A DNA stretch of 64,000 bases from Hetaerina americana (taxonomy: Eukaryota; Arthropoda; Insecta; Odonata; Calopterygidae), in the NCBI GenBank assembly GCA_022747635.1, contig JAKTNV010000023.1:2772848-2836847 (forward strand), in the 5' to 3' direction. The notes beneath the pieces were generated by a model, which saw nothing but the letters and a program-made list of their open reading frames with translations, had not been told where the DNA came from and searched no databases. Shown in pieces: positions 59,666 through 64,000 of the stretch (position 1 is the first letter of the stretch; every line of letters begins with the position of its first letter). The position numbers were made by a program, and so were the translations under genes.

Positions 59666-60640
59666 GGGTCTGTTCAAAAGTATCGCGAATCGTGAATTTT
59701 CGCGGGTTACGTACATTGGATTTTCGATTTTTATATGTTGGCATTTATGTTTCTCCCTTATGCCGAAATGTTCGGCCATTTTGAATGTTCCGCTAATTTT
59801 TGACAGCTGTTTTACTCGGACGTATTTTGGCGAGTCTTCGATTTTTGCCTGTCCCAAAAAATCGGTCAAAGAATCTGCATCAAATTTTGTGTAAAAAAAT
59901 GAAATTGATTGCGCGGACGCGTTCCAAATGTTAACTGTGGCATTTGGAGAAGCTATCTTGAACCAAAGCAATGTTCATCGGTGATACAAAATGTTCTCAG
60001 ACGGCCGAGAAGATTTGAACGACGGAGAGCGTGCCGGACGCCCGAACACGTCCACAACAGGCAAAAGATAGATAAAGCGGAGAAAATAATATTGACCCAT
60101 TGCCAAATTACCGTTATAAAAGTTGCTGGGGACATAAGCATATCGATTGGCTCGTGCCTTCCGATTTTTACCAATGATTTGGGCATGACATGGGTCGCCG
60201 CAAAATGCGTACCAAAATTGATCAATTTCGAACAAAAAGAGCAACGCATTAAAATTACTGATGTACTTGTGTTGGTTGCGATGACCCAGATTTGCTCCAG
60301 ACGGTCATAACTGGCGATGAATCATGGGTTTATGGTTATGACGTGCTCAATCATCCCAATGGAAGCTGCAGTAGGAGCCCAGACGGAAAAAAGTTCGGTC
60401 AAATGTGAAGGTTTTGCTTACAGTGTTCTTTGATTGCAGGGGCACGGTGCATCATGAGTTGTTACCACAAGGTAGAACGGTAAATAAGGAATATTATCTG
60501 TAATTTATGTGAAATTTGCGCGAAGCAATCCGCCACAAACGCCCGGTTTTGGTAGAAGAACAAAAATTGGCTTTGCTACCGTATTCCCCAATGACTTTTC
60601 CTTGTTCCCGAAACTGAACCATGAAAAGACGATTCTACGC
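59666..60640 (+). pseudogene. Dead mariner, fourth lineage
   Basis: Begins near 59666 with an end-like GGGGTCTGTTCAAAAGTAT. Coding remnants: VHRWYKMFSDGREDLNDGER and AGRPNTS (60.0 kb), a damaged block at about 60310-60345 (TGDESWVYGYD-like by frame), then VKVLLTVFFDCRGTVHHELL (60.4 kb) and LPYSP at 60580. Numerous stops and frameshifts. The second and third catalytic motifs are degraded. Confidence 0.82.
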
Positions 60641-60644
60641 TACG

Positions 60645-61450
60645 ATTGGCGAGATAAAGACTATGGAAAGAGGAGCTGAACAAGATCACAATAGTAGGGC
60701 CACTTTGCCGCTTCTGGCACAGTTTTGACCTTGAAACAAACCCGGATACATCAAGAAGTATTGGTCGCAGAGAAAAATGAATGACGTCACGTGAAAGAGG
60801 GGACATTTGTCCTTCATATGCTAATTGCATCACGTCAACCCAACCCACGCCGAAAAAATCATGACCCAAGGCCATCACCTCTTATATCTCAAGAACTATA
60901 GATTGTAGAGAAAAACAAGCGGTGCCACGTGAAATAAAAGACAATTTTACGTCAGAAAAACGCCTTAAAGTGTCCCTTTTATGTAGAGAAATATAGACAT
61001 TTTATGAATTATCTCGTTTAGTAATAGCGATAATAACAAATTAATGGCATTAATCAAAAAAAAACGTGATTTTACGTAAAAATGTTCCTCATCACTTTTT
61101 TGATAGAACGTATAGTTTCGAAGATGTCTATGCTTTTTAAAACTACGAATAAGTCCTGCCTGATTAACAAATAACTGTTTTAATCGGCCAAAATTAAAAC
61201 TTTTTTCGTGGATTCGGATTCTAAGGTGCAATATCATAACTTTCGAATATGCTCACCTATCAAAATCCTAAAAACATTGGCTGTAGCTCCATCTAAACTT
61301 TTTTCATATCTTAATTTTATTAACATTAGCAATGACTTTATTAATTTTTAACGTAAATTTACCATTCAAATTCGTATCATCATCAATTTAAATCCGCATC
61401 AATTTGCCGTTGCCGAAATTCCACAACCATAGCTGCAAATGGCCCGTCAA
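60645..61450. other. No recognised feature
   Basis: About 0.8 kb, AT-rich, no recognisable gene. Confidence 0.45.
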
Positions 61451-61595
61451 GAACCCACCTCAAAAAGTGTACATTTTTTAGTGGGATGAGGCAAGGCTGA
61501 GTGAAAGCTCTCGCTAAGCGTTACCTAGTGGGATGAGTAGTACACGCTCATCCCTCACCCCAGCTTTTTCCCTTTCCACTGCACCTTCTAAGCGG

Positions 61596-61604
61596 TATAT
61601 AAAG
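61596..61604 (+). promoter_or_regulatory. TATA box of a plus-strand promoter
   Basis: TATATAAAG followed 14-25 bases later by GGCAGTGAG, similar to an arthropod initiator. Just upstream, TAGTGGGATGAG occurs twice (about 61479 and 61529) and GGGATGAG is inverted as CTCATCCC at about 61548. A short spliced-looking leader follows (61740-61759). Confidence 0.5.
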
Positions 61605-61739
61605 CGAGCAAATCGGCAGTGAGTCGCCAGCGGTCTGGGAACTGGTCTCAGGCTATCGGCCCGACTGAATCACCGAGTAGGTCCTTAACAAGTGAATTCT
61701 ACCTGAATTCTGGAAGAATCTGCAGAGCCCCGTACACCG

Positions 61740-61759
61740 ATGGAATCTGCTGCAGGAAG
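61740..61759 (+). CDS. Possible first coding mini-exon (MESAAG)
   Basis: ATG at 61740 opens six codons (M E S A A G) plus two bases, then a donor GTAATT at 61760. It lies about 120-140 bases downstream of the predicted start site. The form resembles the first exon of the dUTPase gene on the other strand (short ME-Ala/Ser leader ended by GTAATT). No downstream exon was identified, so the gene is unknown. Confidence 0.35.
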
Positions 61760-62084
61760 GTAATTATGGTCCGTAAAACTAAGTTTTTCGGATTTTTTTC
61801 ATTTTTTCTATAAGCTCTAGAAGTGAGTAAATTTAAGGATGGGTCACTCTTGATGCCCACCTTCGAATCCCGGTGAGAAAACCGGAGACCCTTTTCAGGG
61901 TATCCAAGGGTTTTCAAGTTACGGGAATATCATTTTTGTCAGGACACCCCCTATGTACCCCTTAGAAGGTTGAGCAGGGTTGGGGATACTCAGTACTATC
62001 GTACTGAGAATTTTCCCGAACTTTCAAACCGATTGGACCAGCGGTTTTGGTCCCAGGGCAAAATTTCCAAAATTTTCGGGGATT

Positions 62085-62650
62085 TTGCTCAATAATTTCC
62101 TTATTTGAAGAGATAAAAACGTTTAAATTTGAAAGTTTATCAGGGAACAATTAGTTATCGATTCCGCATGGCATTACCCGTAAAATTATAAGGGTTTACC
62201 CTAGGGTAATAAGGTTATGGTAAAATCCCTAATTGAATTGTACCCTTTTAAAAATTCTATATGATACCGGGCATAATTGTACACTGTTTCCAATTTCTAA
62301 AATTTTGATATACCAAATAGGTGGGCCAAAATTTAATTTAACTTTAAGTTTTCCTAAGGAATCCGCAAGAAATAAGACGGTGGCGTTTAAAACCCTAATA
62401 AATCCGTTGTTTGAAAAGATAAAAATATGATTTAAATTTGAAAGTTTATCAGGGAAAATTAAACTATCGATTCCGCATGGAATGACCCGTAAAAATATAA
62501 GGGTTTACCCTAGGTAAATAAGGGTATGGAAAAATCCCGATTTGAGGTACCCCTTTAAAAATTCTATATGATACCGGGCATAAGTGTATACCATTCCCAA
62601 TTTCTAAAATTTTGATATACCAAATAGGTGAGCCAATATATAATGTTTTC
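62085..62650. repeat. Two-copy tandem repeat, about 309 bp unit
   Basis: Blocks such as GAAAGTTTATCAGGG, TATCGATTCCGCATGG and TATGATACCGGGCATAA recur about 309-310 bp apart (for example 62130 and 62440) with about 10 percent differences. Non-coding by appearance. It lies between the plus-strand mini-exon and the minus-strand cluster. Confidence 0.88.
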
Positions 62651-62806
62651 TAAAAGGAATAGGCATACCAAATTGTTGAAATCCATATATATTAAAATAA
62701 ACATTTGGTTTCAAACAATTTTGATTTGGTTCTTCTCTTTAAATAAGAAAATCTTCTCTTCACCATAATTATAAGCCATCACCTCCCCCACTGTCATGGT
62801 AAACAT

Positions 62807-63178
62807 TCAAGGGAGAAAAATTTTCTTCTCCCTCCCCCGAAACAAAATTGTTGCCACTACCACCTCCCCGTATCGGCTGGTCATCCTCTCAACCTTCTCC
62901 ACCCGGTAGTGTGTTTCCTCCTCCAAGTCCTTCTTCAGAAATGACCCCTTCTCCTGCAGCCGCAGGAATCTTTCCCGGATGTTAGCCTGCCAGAATAAAA
63001 ATATATACCGTCAGTAGATATTAATTACACATCGAGTATTATTAAAATTTGATATAACAAGTGAAAAAAAAGATACCACAGAAGTTGAGGGAGAGGTTGG
63101 GGTGGGGTTGAGGTGGAGGTGGTGACGCTGACAGTGGGGGTGCTGATCAGCGTCGAAGTTGAGGTGGCGGACTCCATC
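62807..63178 (-). CDS. Small spliced ORF downstream of the dUTPase, function unknown
   Basis: Two exon-like blocks. 63178-63077 (102 nt) has acceptor TTTGTAG and donor GTATCT; its ATG at 63177 opens a Ser/Thr-rich leader (MESATSTSTLISTPTVS). 62986-62807 has acceptor TTCTGGCAG and reads ANIRERFLRLQEKGSF, then ETHYRVEKVERMTSRYGEVV, ending at a stop at 62807. The second block, with YRVxxxxRMTSRYGxVVVAT and a final FLP, resembles small OB-fold-like proteins as I recall them, which is weak evidence. The ATG frame of the first block does not continue into this frame across the junction, although another open frame does. It may be frameshifted or the exon model may be wrong. Confidence 0.4.
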
Positions 63179-63246
63179 CTACAAAGGTAAAAACGACAGC
63201 TTTATATACAAAAAATCATGTGTATATATATTAATCGTTACTTACA

Positions 63247-63811
63247 TCAATCAACCGGAGGGTGATTACAACTGCCAAAACCACCCTCTCCTCGGCTACT
63301 ATTAGCGGTGACGTCATCAAACACTACAAATGAAACATCTTTAGCGATTCTTTCGAGGATGATTTGACATATTCTAGCTCCTCTTCTCGCCAAAATATCC
63401 TCATCACCATGGTTAGAGAGAACCTTAATTTCCCCCCTATAATCAGGATCAATTTCACCCACCCCAACTTCTATCCCATACCTCAACGAAAGACTAGAGC
63501 GGGATGCGAGTCTCCCGTAAAATCCTTTGGGGATTTCAAGGGAGAATCCGCAAGGTATTAAAGCCCGCCCTCGCTTAGGAAATATATCCCACTGAACAAC
63601 ACTGTAATCATATCCAGCAGGGCATTCATAGCAAGGCATGGGGACAATTGCAAACGGGTGTAATTTCCTAATGATGATGGAAATTCTGAAAATTTTAATA
63701 TGATAAATATATATTTAGGACCCCTACTCAACCATATTTAAATGACATTTAAAAAAAATGTTAATTATCTCTAAGTTATAATTACCCAGAAGCAGAAGGA
63801 GAAGCCTCCAT
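63247..63811 (-). CDS. dUTPase, spliced, apparently intact
   Basis: Hydrolyses dUTP to dUMP and pyrophosphate, keeping uracil out of DNA. It works as a homotrimer. Exon 1 (63811-63786) encodes MEASPSAS plus two bases with donor GTAATT. Exon 2 (63685-63247) follows acceptor TTTTCAG. Together they give 154 residues, a normal trimeric dUTPase length. All five motifs are present: AGYD (32-35), GRLASRSS (66-73), EIDPDYRG with catalytic Asp/Tyr (86-93), RGARICQII (110-118) and RGEGGFGS (140-147). Motif 1 reads AGYDYS rather than AGYDLxS, and one residue is missing after motif 3. The wording (ASRSSLSLRYGIEVGVGEID) is unlike typical insect cellular dUTPase (APRSGLA...), which hints at viral or mobile origin. 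A consensus donor (GTAAGT, 63245-63240) follows the stop immediately. Confidence 0.9.
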
Positions 63812-64000
63812 AGTTGGATTTTGGTGCAGACGAGAGAGTGGTGACGATCAGACGTGGAAGATGGTGCTATTGATGCTGCAATGAGCGGCGATGATCAAAG
63901 TTCGTGATTGGAGAGCTAAGAAGATGAAGACGACAGTGCAGTGGAGTTGAGCGGAGAAGAAGAATGATGAGATAACGGAGTTAGAGCTGTATCGGATGAT
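63812..64000 (-). other. 5' leader or promoter side of the dUTPase gene
   Basis: Upstream of the ATG at 63811 the minus strand is CT-rich with no ATG close to the start and no clear TATA in what is visible. It runs off the window end, so the promoter cannot be placed. Confidence 0.35.

Noticed and set aside
62233..62430. 65-codon frame with a DTG triplet, considered as a retroviral-type protease
   Set aside because: It lies in the tandem repeat, and the second repeat copy does not keep the frame.
63195..63210. TATATAAA on the minus strand as promoter of the MESAT exon
   Set aside because: It lies in an AT-rich stretch about 30 bases from the ATG, leaving no leader. An intron reading with GTAAGT and AG ends explains the segment better.

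Overview
The window reads as nuclear DNA of an arthropod, most likely an insect. It is AT-rich, has long (TA)n tracts, has almost no intact genes, and is packed with nested eukaryotic transposable elements: mariner/Tc1, RTE-like and CR1-like LINEs, Penelope-like elements and tRNA-derived SINE pieces. No prokaryotic operons or bacterial genes are seen. The species cannot be fixed from the sequence alone.

Layout. (1) 1-29213 is a large inverted duplication. A 3.7 kb arm at 1-3713 is repeated in reverse at 25471-29213, nearly identical, and the homology resumes further in (6272-6655 against 23771-25460). The left arm keeps a 2.5 kb block containing a minus-strand CR1-like LINE, which the right arm lacks. 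The right arm carries a 1311 bp mariner (23813-25123) whose exact empty site is at 6608-6609. Between the arms lie a 5'-truncated Penelope-like element with a GIY-YIG domain (13003-14126), a SINE-like tRNA-derived piece (about 12.0-12.25 kb), and a 2.4 kb tandem duplication (17331-22134) whose units each contain a decayed Penelope RT. (2) 29.2-36 kb is mostly unrecognised, with a chimeric RTE copy (30877-31849), a hairpin, and RTE scraps. (3) 35.7-36.6 kb is a run of (TA)n tracts and two long palindromes. (4) 36.6-41.2 kb is one RTE-like LINE split by a CR1 3' end (36863-37398) and by an internally deleted mariner (38859-39611). (5) 41.3-55 kb is a graveyard of Penelope, mariner/Tc1 and CR1 fragments, with a GC-rich repeat present twice. 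(6) 55-61.4 kb is mostly unassigned, with one possible host exon (57544-57650), a perfect 31 bp hairpin and a dead mariner. (7) 61.4-64 kb differs from the rest: a spliced, apparently intact dUTPase gene on the minus strand, further spliced-looking small exons behind it, a tandem repeat, and a TATA promoter plus mini-exon on the opposite strand.

Working together. There is no pathway here. The biology is element nesting: insertion order can be read from target-site duplications and empty sites. Two parts merit most attention. One is the dUTPase cluster, which could be a domesticated or endogenous viral or mobile module. The other is the hammerhead-like core that recurs in the Penelope terminal regions at 13.1, 18.7 (and its tandem copy at 21.1) and 54.2 kb.
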